Origin: Alphaproteobacteria bacterium
Lineage (GTDB): Bacteria; Pseudomonadota; Alphaproteobacteria; Rhizobiales; Xanthobacteraceae
Direction: 5' to 3'
Assembly (NCBI GenBank): GCA_005884685.1
Contig: VBAH01000041.1
Span: 39,270 to 103,269, forward strand
DNA length: 64,000 nucleotides
Shown: positions 54,370 through 63,459 of the stretch, piece after piece
Layout: every line of letters begins with the position of its first letter
How positions within the stretch are numbered: the first letter of the stretch is position 1
The notes under the pieces: model-generated
The model's database searches: none
Told to the model about the DNA's origin: nothing
What the model saw: only the letters and a program-made list of their open reading frames with translations
Position numbers and translations under genes: made by a program

Positions 54370-55029
54370 TCAGCCGCGCCCGCGCGCGACCCGCTCGATC
54401 TCGGCGCGCACCAGCCGCTCGACCAAGGTCGGCAGATTGTTGTCGAGCCAGTGCTGCAGCATCGGCCGCAGCATTTCCTTCACGAGGTCTTCGAGCGTCT
54501 TGGCGTTCTGTACCAGCACGGTGTGCGCCAGCGCGTTGAACGCGGAATCGACCGCGGCCGCGGTCGCCGACGAGATGATCGCCTCCTCTGCGGTGGGCGG
54601 AGGTGTATAGGCGGCACGCGGCGGCTCCGCGGGTGCGCGGATCGGCGGTGCCGGCTCGGGCGTCTCATCGAACACCACGTCTTGCGTGGCATCGATCTTG
54701 CGGAAAGCGGGCGGCGCCGGCGCCTGCATCTCCTCGGTCAATTCCAGCACGTCGGCCGGTTCCGGCTTGGGTGGCGGCGGCGGCGGCGGTTCAGGCGCCT
54801 CGTCCATCAGGCCCGCCATCATCGCATCGATGTCGTCCTGCTTGTTGCCCGGCGGAGGTGCGGGAGCGGGCTTCGGCGGCGGCACGGGTGCCTTGGCGGG
54901 CGGCGGCTCGGGCGCCCTCGCCTCCGGTCTCGCGGCCGGCTTTTCCCCGTCATCGTCCGCGATGATCCTCCGGATGGAAGCAAGAATCTCCTCCATCGAG
55001 GGTTCTTGCGCCTTGGCCGCCTGCGTCAT
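54370..55029 (-). CDS. PopZ/DUF2497 family polar organising protein
   Basis: DUF2497 protein of 219 aa, the family that includes PopZ, which forms polar hubs anchoring ParB-parS in alphaproteobacteria. The conserved N-terminal helix SMEEILASIRRIIADD and C-terminal oligomerisation region (ALAHTVLVQNAKTLEDLVKEMLRPMLQHWLDNNLPTLVERLVRAEIERVAR spread over about residues 165-215) flank a long acidic Pro/Ala-rich linker, as in PopZ. A C-terminal WLDxNLPxxVE pattern is diagnostic. Role in polarity is inferred from the family. Confidence 0.9.
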   Translation of the reverse strand: MTQAAKAQEPSMEEILASIRRIIADDDGEKPAARPEARAPEPPPAKAPVPPPKPAPAPPPGNKQDDIDAMMAGLMDEAPEPPPPPPPKPEPADVLELTEEMQAPAPPAFRKIDATQDVVFDETPEPAPPIRAPAEPPRAAYTPPPTAEEAIISSATAAAVDSAFNALAHTVLVQNAKTLEDLVKEMLRPMLQHWLDNNLPTLVERLVRAEIERVARGRG

Positions 55030-55202
55030 CCGCTGCTTTCCTCTCGCAATCCGGATCGGCCCTGCGCCGACCGCGAATCAGCCGCGCAGACCAGCAATAT
55101 GCGAGGATTCGCCGAAGTATGGCACCCGCAAGGGCGAAGGCAAGCAATGTCCTGTGGACAGGAGGCGCCGACCCACAATGGGTTGAGCCTTCGTGGCTGC
55201 GC

Positions 55203-56591
55203 TCAGCGGCCGTCGGGCGTGCGCACGCCGATCCACTTGTCGCGCACCTGGTGGTAATGCACGCGCGGATCGTAGGTCTCGGTCGGCAGCTTCAAGACTT
55301 GCGGCGCGAGCCGGCCCACGGCCGAGAGCAGCGTGAACGAGGCCACCACCCGGTCGCGTTGCGCCGTGACCAGCGCCACCCGTGCGTTCACCAGTTCCTG
55401 CTGCGCGTTGAGCACGTCGAGCGTCGTGCGCTGGCCGACGCGCGCCTCCTCGCGCACGCCGTTCAGCGCGACCTCGGTCGCAGTCACCTGTGCCTGCGCG
55501 GCGATGATCTGCGCCTTGGTCGCCTCGAGCTGGCTCCAGGCCTGCACGACGGTCGCACGCACCAGGTCGCGCTGCACGTCGAGTTCGATGCGCCGCTGGC
55601 CGAGCGTTTCCTTCTGCTGGCGGATGATCGAATACTCCGAACCGCCCTGGTAGATCGGCACGGCGACGCGGCCGAGCACCGTGCCGGTCATCTGGTCGGT
55701 GACCCCCGGCTGCACGTCCCAGCGCCGGACCACGGCGCCTTCCAGCGTCACGGTCGGGTAGAGCGAGCCCTCGGCGGACTTTACCGCGTACTGCGCGGCG
55801 TCGACGGTATATTGCGCCGCCGTCACCGTCGGGTGCTCGTTGCGCCCAAGATCGATCGACCCTTCGAGCGAGCGGGGCGAAAGCCGGTCCACCGGCATGC
55901 CGGGGCGCAGGTTGACCGGCTCGGCGCCGATGACGCGGCGGTACGTCGCCTGCGACGACTTCAGGTTCGCCTCGGCGGCGAGCACCTGGGATTGCGACTG
56001 CGCGAGCCGCGCTTCGGCCTGGGCGACGTCGGTGCGGGTGACCTCGCCGACGTTGAAGCGGTCGCGCGCCTGCTTCAGTTGCTCCTGCAGCACCTGCACG
56101 TTGCGCCGCTGCAGATCGAGGATCGCGGTATCGCGCAGCACGTTCATGTAGGCGGTCGCGCCATCGAGCAACGCCGTCTGCTCGGCATTGCGCAGCGTCT
56201 CGCGCCCCGCCAGCACCGACGCCTCGGCCTGCCGCGTCAGATTGCCCGAGCGCATGCCGTTAAACACAGGCTGCACCAGTCCGACGGTGCCGCCGCGCGG
56301 ACTGATGTTGGTGTTGGTCTTGGTGAACTGCCCGCCGGAGGTCGAAATCGATTCGAAATGCTGGTAGCCGGAATCGACCGATCCGGTCACGCGCGGGCGG
56401 TAATTGGCCAATGCCTGCGGGACGCTCTCGTCGATCGCGCGCAACGCGGCGCGCTGGGCGTTGAGGGTCGGATTGTTGCGGTAGGCCTGCGCCAGCGCGG
56501 ATTCGAGCGTCTCGGCAACGGCATATGACGGGGCGAGCGCGGCCGCAACCGCAGCCACGCACAGCACCGACCGCACGCCGGACCCACCCAT
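55203..56591 (-). CDS. tolC: TolC family outer membrane efflux protein
   Basis: Outer-membrane channel of 462 aa for type I secretion and efflux. Signal peptide residues 1-26 (VLCVAAVAAALAPSYAVA). The mature part begins with ETLESALAQAYRNNPTLNAQRA, a typical TolC helix, and shows the internal duplication of long helices and beta strands (second half around AAQYTVDAAQYAVKSAEGSLYPTVTLEGAV). No partner transporter is in the window. It is upstream of the PopZ-like gene on the same strand with a 173-nt gap. Confidence 0.94.
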   Translation of the reverse strand: MGGSGVRSVLCVAAVAAALAPSYAVAETLESALAQAYRNNPTLNAQRAALRAIDESVPQALANYRPRVTGSVDSGYQHFESISTSGGQFTKTNTNISPRGGTVGLVQPVFNGMRSGNLTRQAEASVLAGRETLRNAEQTALLDGATAYMNVLRDTAILDLQRRNVQVLQEQLKQARDRFNVGEVTRTDVAQAEARLAQSQSQVLAAEANLKSSQATYRRVIGAEPVNLRPGMPVDRLSPRSLEGSIDLGRNEHPTVTAAQYTVDAAQYAVKSAEGSLYPTVTLEGAVVRRWDVQPGVTDQMTGTVLGRVAVPIYQGGSEYSIIRQQKETLGQRRIELDVQRDLVRATVVQAWSQLEATKAQIIAAQAQVTATEVALNGVREEARVGQRTTLDVLNAQQELVNARVALVTAQRDRVVASFTLLSAVGRLAPQVLKLPTETYDPRVHYHQVRDKWIGVRTPDGR

Positions 56592-56801
56592 TTGACCCCG
56601 TCCGCCCGCGGGGTAATGCCAACCGTGACCGTCGGCTCATACCCACTGACTGGAAGAATCATAGGCGGACGGGTCACTTGTTGAAACCCCTGCCGCCGTC
56701 GCATGGGGATAAAACCTGGCTACTGGCGCAAGTGCGCCACAGTCGCGCGACCGTGCAGCCGCTGCACGCGAGGCGTGCGACATGCGGCGAAATCCGAAGC
56801 G

Positions 56802-57455
56802 CTAGAACACGAAGGCGGCGGGCCTGGCGAATCCCGCCAGCAGCGGCGCGGCCGCGTCGAACAGCGGCACGGCGGTGATGCGCCCGCTCACCTTGCGGTA
56901 CAGCGTCGCCTTCCCCATCGGCACGCTGCCGGTGACCGCGACGAGGCGCCCGCCGTCCTTGAGCTGCGCGGTGAGCGCATCCGGCACGACCTCGAGCGCG
57001 CCTTCGACCAGAATCGCGTCATACGGTGCGCCCTGCGCCCAGCCGGCGGTGAGCGGCCCGGCCGCGACCGACACATTCGCGGCGCCGAGCGCGGCGAGAG
57101 TCTCGCCCGCCAACCGGGCGAGCGCGGCATCCTCCTCGAGCGCGACCACGCTGCCGGCAAGCCGGCCGAGCACCGCGCTCGAATAGCCGCTGGCGCAGCC
57201 GAGATCGAGCACACGCTCGCCCGCGGCGATCCCGGCCGCCTGCAGCATCTTGGCGAACACCATCGGCTTGAGCAGTGTGCGCGCGGGCGCGACCGGCACT
57301 TCGGCGTCGAGATAGGCGAGCGCGCGCTGCGCCGGCGGGACGAAGCGCTCGCGCGGCACATCGAGCAGCGCCGCGATGATGCGCAGGTCCGTCACATCGT
57401 GCGGGCGGACCTGGCCGTCGACCATCGCGCGGCGCGCCTGCACGAAATCGACCAT
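56802..57455 (-). CDS. Protein-L-isoaspartate O-methyltransferase-like protein
   Basis: SAM-dependent methyltransferase of 217 aa related to PIMT, which repairs isoaspartate. SAM motif I is VLDLGCASGYSSAVL (about residue 83), followed by VVALEED and a late AILVEGALEVVPDAL. The N-terminus MVDFVQARRAMVDGQVRPHDV is characteristic of the short PIMT-like clade found next to tolC in Rhizobiales, which may not have true repair activity. The ATG at 57455 gives this standard N-terminus. Confidence 0.9.
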   Translation of the reverse strand: MVDFVQARRAMVDGQVRPHDVTDLRIIAALLDVPRERFVPPAQRALAYLDAEVPVAPARTLLKPMVFAKMLQAAGIAAGERVLDLGCASGYSSAVLGRLAGSVVALEEDAALARLAGETLAALGAANVSVAAGPLTAGWAQGAPYDAILVEGALEVVPDALTAQLKDGGRLVAVTGSVPMGKATLYRKVSGRITAVPLFDAAAPLLAGFARPAAFVF

Positions 57456-57607
57456 GGGGAACCCCTGCCCTCGCAGCGTGAACGCGGCCGATCTTCTGCG
57501 GCACAGCCCGCGAAAACGCAAGGTTTCGCGGCATTGCCGCTCTCGGCGGCCTCCTGTATAGGAGGCGCGCCCTCCGGCCGGAGTTTCAAAGCTCCGCCGA
57601 CATCCCC

Positions 57608-57681
57608 GGCCACGTGGCGGAGTGGTTACGCAGCGGTCTGCAAAACCGTTTACCCCGGTTCAATTCCGGGCGTGGCCTCCA
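57608..57681 (+). tRNA. tRNA-Cys (GCA)
   Basis: 74 nt with encoded CCA. Acceptor GGCCACG pairs with CGTGGCC; the anticodon loop CTGCAAA gives GCA at 57640-57642; T-arm GGTTCAATTCC. Confidence 0.97.
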
Positions 57682-57819
57682 ACTTCTCCTGCGCAATCCG
57701 AGCGATTTCAGCAAGCTGCGGCGACCCGCGCGGGCGCGGCGCGGTTTCTTTGCAAAGCCTCAACACCTTTGATATAGGCCCGTCACACCGGCGCACCCAT
57801 TGAGACGCCGGCTCAGTGT

Positions 57820-57894
57820 TCCCCGGTAGCTCAGTGGTAGAGCAACCGGCTGTTAACCGGTTGGTCGCTGGTTCGAATCCGGCCCGGGGAGCCA
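57820..57894 (+). tRNA. tRNA-Asn (GUU)
   Basis: 75 nt with encoded CCA. Acceptor TCCCCGG pairs with CCGGGGA; the anticodon loop CTGTTAA gives GUU at 57852-57854; T-arm GGTTCGAATCC. It is the last conserved gene before the accessory strip of small ORFs. Confidence 0.97.
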
Positions 57895-58128
57895 AACGTT
57901 CTCAACAACTTAGCTTTGAACAAATCGAGGTCGCGAGACTGCGATTTTGTGCCGGGGCCGCGTTCGGGGCCGCGCCTTTTGTTTTCGCGGCCGTAGAGCG
58001 CGCCGACGCGCTCCGCAGCGTCTCGCTGTGTCCCGATCGGAAACTGTGTTCGGCGGGGCGCGCTACATGCGCGCGCGGCGCTAGGAGCGCGGGGTATCGG
58101 AACGCGGGCGGCGCTTCGTCGGTGCGCT
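57895..58128. other. Non-coding gap after tRNA-Asn
   Basis: Between tRNA-Asn and the first small minus-strand ORF I see no convincing gene. Open frames run through it but carry no family-like sequence. GC-rich inverted segments such as GGGCCGCGTTCGGGGCCGCGCC and GCGCGCTACATGCGCGC are present but no terminator with a T-tract. Confidence 0.5.
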
Positions 58129-58257
58129 TCATCTCGCCCGCTTCCAAAGCTCGTGCGCGCCTTCGCTCAGTTGATCGCGCAGCGCCGCGAAGAACCGGCG
58201 CAACCGATCAATCACGATCCTGCGCGCCTGGAACTGCTTTGGGTCCTTTGTCGCCAT
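58129..58257 (-). CDS. Small paralogous protein, FFxxL-WKR type (copy 1)
   Basis: 42-aa ORF beginning MATKDPKQFQARR. It resembles the 51-aa product at 60933-61088: both share the spaced pattern AR-x2-V-x2-RLR-x-FF-x2-L, then a run ending in WKR, which is strong for such short, separately encoded sequences. The helix would be basic and amphipathic. Function unknown. The resemblance to a second copy 2.7 kb away is the main reason to call it real. Confidence 0.6.
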   Translation of the reverse strand: MATKDPKQFQARRIVIDRLRRFFAALRDQLSEGAHELWKRAR

Positions 58258-58334
58258 AAATGTGAAACCCAAAAGCCGTTTCGTGGTTTCCGGACGTGAG
58301 GGAATTTGTTATTTGCGGGGGCCGGGAGTTGAGT

Positions 58335-58628
58335 ATGCCGAAGATCGATCGCGAGCTATGCCGCAAGGCCGCGGCGGAGTGCGTTGAACTCGCCCGCGCG
58401 ACCACCGACCCCGAACGAAGGCAAGTGCTGCTCACTCGCGCTCAGGAATGGTTGAAGCTCGCTTACGCCGAACCCAGCGGTCAGCTTGAGGGGCTGCTTG
58501 CCGGGTTCAATGAAGAACAAATGGACTCCAAGAACGAAGAGCGCGCGCCCGTCCCGTCATCTCAGCCGCAGCGTCAGGAAGTCCAGCAGCAACAATCTAA
58601 GATGAAACCGGACGATGAAACAGCCTAG
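58335..58628 (+). CDS. Hypothetical small helical protein (ECxxLA type)
   Basis: 97-aa protein from ATG 58335. The first 45 residues form a helical unit, CRKAAAECVELARATTD then RRQVLLTRAQEWLKLA, of a kind I recall as common in Bradyrhizobium-like genomes. The C-terminal half is polar and Gln/Glu-rich, likely disordered. The minus-strand product at 59467-59661 has a similar ALDCLRWAELTD...KTWM helical unit and may be a distant paralogue. Function unknown. Confidence 0.65.
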   Translation: MPKIDRELCRKAAAECVELARATTDPERRQVLLTRAQEWLKLAYAEPSGQLEGLLAGFNEEQMDSKNEERAPVPSSQPQRQEVQQQQSKMKPDDETA

Positions 58629-58673
58629 CTATCGTTTTGCGTCGCGCGGCTTTGCGTTCGGATCAGGTTGCAC

Positions 58674-58787
58674 CTAGCAAACCTCGGCAATCCGCTCCAT
58701 CGTCTCGGGGCTGATGTCGCCGCTTTCCATCAGCTTGGCCTTGCGACAACATGCGCCAGCGCCACAACGAGCCTCGGCCGTTAGCAT
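58674..58787 (-). CDS. Very small ORF, uncertain
   Basis: 37-aa ORF with four Cys and a C-terminal segment KLMESGDISPETMERIAEVC that reads like the end of a helical protein. It may be a truncated relic of a larger gene or a spurious frame. No ribosome-binding site is clear. It lies tail-to-head against the small membrane gene at 58794. Confidence 0.3.
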   Translation of the reverse strand: MLTAEARCGAGACCRKAKLMESGDISPETMERIAEVC

Positions 58788-58793
58788 CTGCCG

Positions 58794-58961
58794 ATGAGTT
58801 TTCGGGGATTGGCCGCGATCCTGGCCGGCGTAGTGTTGTTCATCGCGGTGGCGCTGCTTTGGTATGTCCGGCCCAGTCCCGTGCTCTGGCTGCTTGGCTC
58901 GCTCTTCAGGGCGGGCGTCACCTATCCGCTGTTCTTCTGGTACGTCACGCGAGAGGACTGA
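58794..58961 (+). CDS. Small membrane protein
   Basis: 55-aa ORF with one clear membrane helix (LAAILAGVVLFIAVALLWYV) and a second hydrophobic stretch (AGVTYPLFFWYV), separated by RPSPVLWLLGSLF. It ends 9 nt before the next small membrane-protein gene, suggesting a small operon of tiny membrane proteins. No family recognised. Confidence 0.55.
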   Translation: MSFRGLAAILAGVVLFIAVALLWYVRPSPVLWLLGSLFRAGVTYPLFFWYVTRED

Positions 58962-58970
58962 GGTTAGGTC

Positions 58971-59153
58971 ATGGGGTTCACTGGCGGGCTGATTGCAATC
59001 GCACTCGCTGTTGGATTGACCTTGTTGCTCAAAGCGAGGGGACTTGAAGAGAAGGCGTTTGCTCGAAACTGGATGGCTCTCGTCGGCGTCACAATGGGCA
59101 TTATGCTGCTGTTCATCGGGCGCGTGGCAGCGGTGCTCACGAATTTGCCGTAG
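58971..59153 (+). CDS. Small two-helix membrane protein
   Basis: 60-aa protein with two predicted membrane helices, GGLIAIALAVGLTLLL and ALVGVTMGIMLLFIGRVAAVL, joined by a charged KARGLEEKAFARN loop. It lies 9 nt after the previous ORF and 8 nt before a third, frameshifted membrane ORF. Function unknown; the organisation as three tiny membrane genes in a row is notable. Confidence 0.55.
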   Translation: MGFTGGLIAIALAVGLTLLLKARGLEEKAFARNWMALVGVTMGIMLLFIGRVAAVLTNLP

Positions 59154-59161
59154 GGGGTTTC

Positions 59162-59343
59162 ATGTTGATTGTCGGGTTGCTGCTGTTCGCTGCCGCCATC
59201 GCCAGTCTAAAGGCCGCGACCCCATCGGCAAGGTCCGCGCCTTCGTCAGGAACGAGTTTGCCGAAGCGGCGGTCTCGTTCACTATCACAGCCTGTTTCGC
59301 GGTCGGGCTGGTGCTGACCTTTGTAGGGATCGGGCGGCTTTGA
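59162..59343 (+). pseudogene. Frameshifted small membrane protein gene
   Basis: The frame starting at ATG 59162 gives a hydrophobic helix (MLIVGLLLFAAAIASLK) and then turns into nonsense composition. The +1/-1 alternative frame from about 59215 continues sensibly: IGKVRAFVRNEFAEAAVSF and a second helix ending VGLVLTFVGIGRL with a stop at 59343. Together they make a plausible 60-aa two-helix protein broken by one indel near 59210-59220. Either a true pseudogene or a sequencing error. Confidence 0.5.
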
Positions 59344-59466
59344 GAACAAAAATCGCCAAGCGATGGTGGGCGCGGTCCCTTTATAAGGCCGCGCGCCGAC
59401 CGCTTCGCGGACGCGCGGGTTCAAGCCTCGGGTTGGTCGGCGGTCGCCCATGTTCGAGCCGAATGG

Positions 59467-59661
59467 TTAGTCCAGCTTGTTTCGCAGGTCTGCACTTACG
59501 AGCGTGGCGCCATCCGTGACGCGCCGCTCAATAGCCGATGCGCTAGCCATCCATGTCTTGGCGACACGGACCATGAGATCGCGGTGGCTCGCGTTGTCGG
59601 TGAGTTCGGCCCAACGTAGGCAATCGAGGGCGAACAGGCGCATTTCATCGGGCGTGACCAC
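59467..59661 (-). CDS. Hypothetical small helical protein
   Basis: 64-aa protein starting at GTG 59661 (or ATG seven codons in). The helical pattern FALDCLRWAELTD followed by HRDLMVRVAKTWMASASAIE resembles the unit in the product at 58335-58628. It follows the 59665-59895 gene with a 3-nt gap, so the two form an operon. No function known. Confidence 0.6.
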   Translation of the reverse strand: MVTPDEMRLFALDCLRWAELTDNASHRDLMVRVAKTWMASASAIERRVTDGATLVSADLRNKLD

Positions 59662-59664
59662 GGG

Positions 59665-59895
59665 CTACGCCGCTGTGCGAGCTTCCATCAGCACACGGTC
59701 GCGAAGCGCCTTGGCGTCGATAACTCCGGTACTGGCCAGATCGATGATGCGAGTTGCGACGACCTGGCGGCCGTGTTCGTCCCCGGCGAAGATGTGGAGG
59801 GCATTGCATGCGTCGTGGAACGCTTGCGACATCGCGCCTAACGCTTCCGGTTCGAATACGGTATGGCTTTCGAGTTGGGAATGTATGGTGGTCAT
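59665..59895 (-). CDS. Hypothetical protein, Bradyrhizobium-type
   Basis: 76-aa protein from ATG 59895 (an ATG at 59907 would add four residues). The pattern FEPEALGAMSQAFHDACNALH then GRQVVATRIIDLASTGVIDAKALRDRVL reads like a compact helical protein and is of a kind I recall from many Bradyrhizobium-like genomes. Two-gene operon with the 64-aa protein. Function unknown. Confidence 0.65.
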   Translation of the reverse strand: MTTIHSQLESHTVFEPEALGAMSQAFHDACNALHIFAGDEHGRQVVATRIIDLASTGVIDAKALRDRVLMEARTAA

Positions 59896-60021
59896 GGCGC
59901 TACCCATGTGGGCTAACTAGTCTCGAATAGTCCTTTCGAGAACATATTTTTGTTCTGGTGTTCCGCACGCGTCTGTACGGAACCCGGCATAACCGGCGGA
60001 AAATTCATATGTATCGGGATG

Positions 60022-60717
60022 CTAAAGGGTGAGCAGGCGCTCGTAATGATCTTTGACCGTCTGGTAGCATTCGCAGGCCCCGGCTTCGATCTGCTCGATA
60101 TCCAATAGTTGAATATTGCCACGGCGGTACTTGATGAACCCGGCCTTCTGAAGTGTTCCGGCAACCACAGAGACGCTGCTGCGACGGACCCCGAGCATTT
60201 GCGCGAGAAATTCCTGGGTGAGGTACATGCTGTCTGATCCGGTCAAATCGCGAATGCGGAGCAACCATCGACACATGCGAGCTTCCACGGTGTGGCTTGC
60301 GTTGCACCCGGCCGACTGCTGCGCCTGCGCGAACAGCACCTGCTCGTGGCGAATGAGCATACTCCGCAAAGGTTTGAAATCATCGGCCAGACTTCGCAGA
60401 ACGTCCGAAGCGAGGACATGGGCTTCGCCGGCAACCTGGACGATACCGCGATGCAACGAGACCTTTCCATCAAGGGCAGACGTTCCGTTGACCACACCGT
60501 CTCGTCCCACCATCGCGGTTTCGATCATGTCGCCAACAACCATGTCAACTACGAGCGAGATGACGCCAGTGTCGGGAAAATACACAAGCTCAACGGGCTG
60601 ATCCGTCTCCGCAACGATCGCGCCGAAGGAGAGGTCTATATGTTTGAGATGCCGCTCGACCGAGGCAAAGATGTTTTGCGGGAGCGAGTTAAGAATGCGG
60701 TTTTTGGACTGTGCCAT
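60022..60717 (-). CDS. Crp/Fnr family transcriptional regulator
   Basis: 231-aa regulator. The N-terminal cNMP-binding-like barrel carries the VELVYFPDTGVISLV segment and no Fnr-type cysteine cluster, so it is unlikely to sense oxygen by a 4Fe-4S centre. A C-terminal winged HTH includes YLTQEFLAQMLGVRRSSVSVVAGTLQKAGFI. This YFPDTGVIS clade is abundant in Bradyrhizobiaceae; ligands are unknown. AGGGAG precedes the ATG. It is the only regulator in the accessory strip and could control the small genes downstream on its strand (59895-59467). Confidence 0.92.
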   Translation of the reverse strand: MAQSKNRILNSLPQNIFASVERHLKHIDLSFGAIVAETDQPVELVYFPDTGVISLVVDMVVGDMIETAMVGRDGVVNGTSALDGKVSLHRGIVQVAGEAHVLASDVLRSLADDFKPLRSMLIRHEQVLFAQAQQSAGCNASHTVEARMCRWLLRIRDLTGSDSMYLTQEFLAQMLGVRRSSVSVVAGTLQKAGFIKYRRGNIQLLDIEQIEAGACECYQTVKDHYERLLTL

Positions 60718-60932
60718 CGCGCTCTCCCTGCCGTTTGGGCGGGAGCGCGGTCGCGTCTCTCAGTCACTGGCGCCGAGGTACGTGCCAACGATAGCGAGCT
60801 TTTACGCGCTTTAGAGGGGGAAGCCCAGCGCTAGTTCTTCGCGAGCCTCGGAAACAAATCCGGAACCATGTGCCTACTACCGCACTTAGCCCCGTAGGCG
60901 ACCTATCACCCTCCAACGGAAGGGGCGGCGCT

Positions 60933-61088
60933 GTGAAAACCACCGAGCAGGAGAAGAAGGCGCGGGCCGTCGTTTCCGAACGGCTTCGGTTGTTCTTTAG
61001 CCAGTTGCAGGAACACGTGGCCTCAAGCGCAGGCGCGTTTTGGAAACGCGTGGAGACCAAGGCCAATGATAGCAAGCCGGAAGGATAG
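60933..61088 (+). CDS. Small paralogous protein, FFxxL-WKR type (copy 2)
   Basis: 51-aa protein from GTG 60933, after an AAGGGG ribosome-binding-like sequence. The pattern ARAVVSERLRLFFSQLQEHV then AFWKRVETK parallels the 42-aa product at 58129-58257. A GTG at 60870 would add 21 low-complexity residues. Function unknown. Confidence 0.6.
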   Translation: MKTTEQEKKARAVVSERLRLFFSQLQEHVASSAGAFWKRVETKANDSKPEG

Positions 61089-61177
61089 CGGCGCGGAAGC
61101 GCCCCGGCGTGCGGGGCTTGGGGGCTGAGACGCACGCCGGGGCTAACCCAGGCAACATGGAAGCCCGAGTCAGATGC

Positions 61178-61354
61178 TTAATTGAATTTCGCGACGATGG
61201 TTTCCGAGTGCTCGCACTTCGGGCATTCAAAGGTGCGCCGTTCATGGCCCGGATGATCCGGCTCGATGCGAGCGAGCATCATCCTAGTCCCGCATTTCGC
61301 GCAGATCGGCCGAACAATCGCGTTCGACCGCTGCGTGGCCGGCTCAAAGCGCAC
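61178..61354 (-). CDS. Small zinc-ribbon protein
   Basis: 58-aa protein with two zinc-binding pairs, CAKC (in ICAKCGTRMMLARIEPD) and CPKC (in FECPKCEHSE). I recall this sequence type as widespread in Bradyrhizobium-like genomes, usually beside other small ORFs; function unknown. The GTG at 61354, 9 nt after a G-rich run, is the likely start; TTG at 61381 is an alternative. Confidence 0.75.
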   Translation of the reverse strand: MRFEPATQRSNAIVRPICAKCGTRMMLARIEPDHPGHERRTFECPKCEHSETIVAKFN

Positions 61355-61450
61355 GACACCCCCACTCCGCCACCCGCGCAATCGCCCGATAAAAGGTTAC
61401 GGCACGAGCCAAGATCGGTCGGTTCGCTGGCGTACATAGGGCAATGGGAA

Positions 61451-61618
61451 TCAGTTGATTTCCGAGCGCGTGACGAGGATGCGGATCACGGCGCTGATCG
61501 CGGCGTCCCAAGCCTCATGCTCTTTCGGCGGGGCATTTTTCCTCGGCCGGAGCTTCACGACCTCATCGAGGATCGCTTGGCGCTCCTGCCCGCGCGCGAT
61601 ATGGACGGCATTCTTCAC
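61451..61618 (-). CDS. Hypothetical small protein
   Basis: 55-aa ORF from GTG 61618 with a helical pattern [34 protein letters not shown] spread over the first 40 residues. The frame stays open upstream to 61774, but that part overlaps ureC and is Arg/Gly-rich noise. No clear ribosome-binding site. Retained because the reading is protein-like. Confidence 0.45.
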   Translation of the reverse strand: MKNAVHIARGQERQAILDEVVKLRPRKNAPPKEHEAWDAAISAVIRILVTRSEIN

Positions 61619-61748
61619 GAACGCATTCAACCAACCAAGCGGAGTTGAAGTGGTCGATCCCCGGCACCGCCTCGACACCGCCCCGAGCGGAACGATACGC
61701 TTCGCCCCTGGTCCGACAACCCCTCGCCCACCCTCACGAGGCCCCCCC

Positions 61749-63458
<1,710 letters not shown>

Positions 63459-63459
63459 T

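Noticed and set aside
57816..58259. 147-codon frame through tRNA-Asn
   Set aside because: It begins within the tRNA and has no protein-like pattern; the real small gene here is on the other strand (58129-58257).
57820..61748. Integrative island attached to tRNA-Asn
   Set aside because: The strip of small ORFs after a tRNA suggested an attachment site, but no integrase is present and I found no second copy of the tRNA 3' end in the window.
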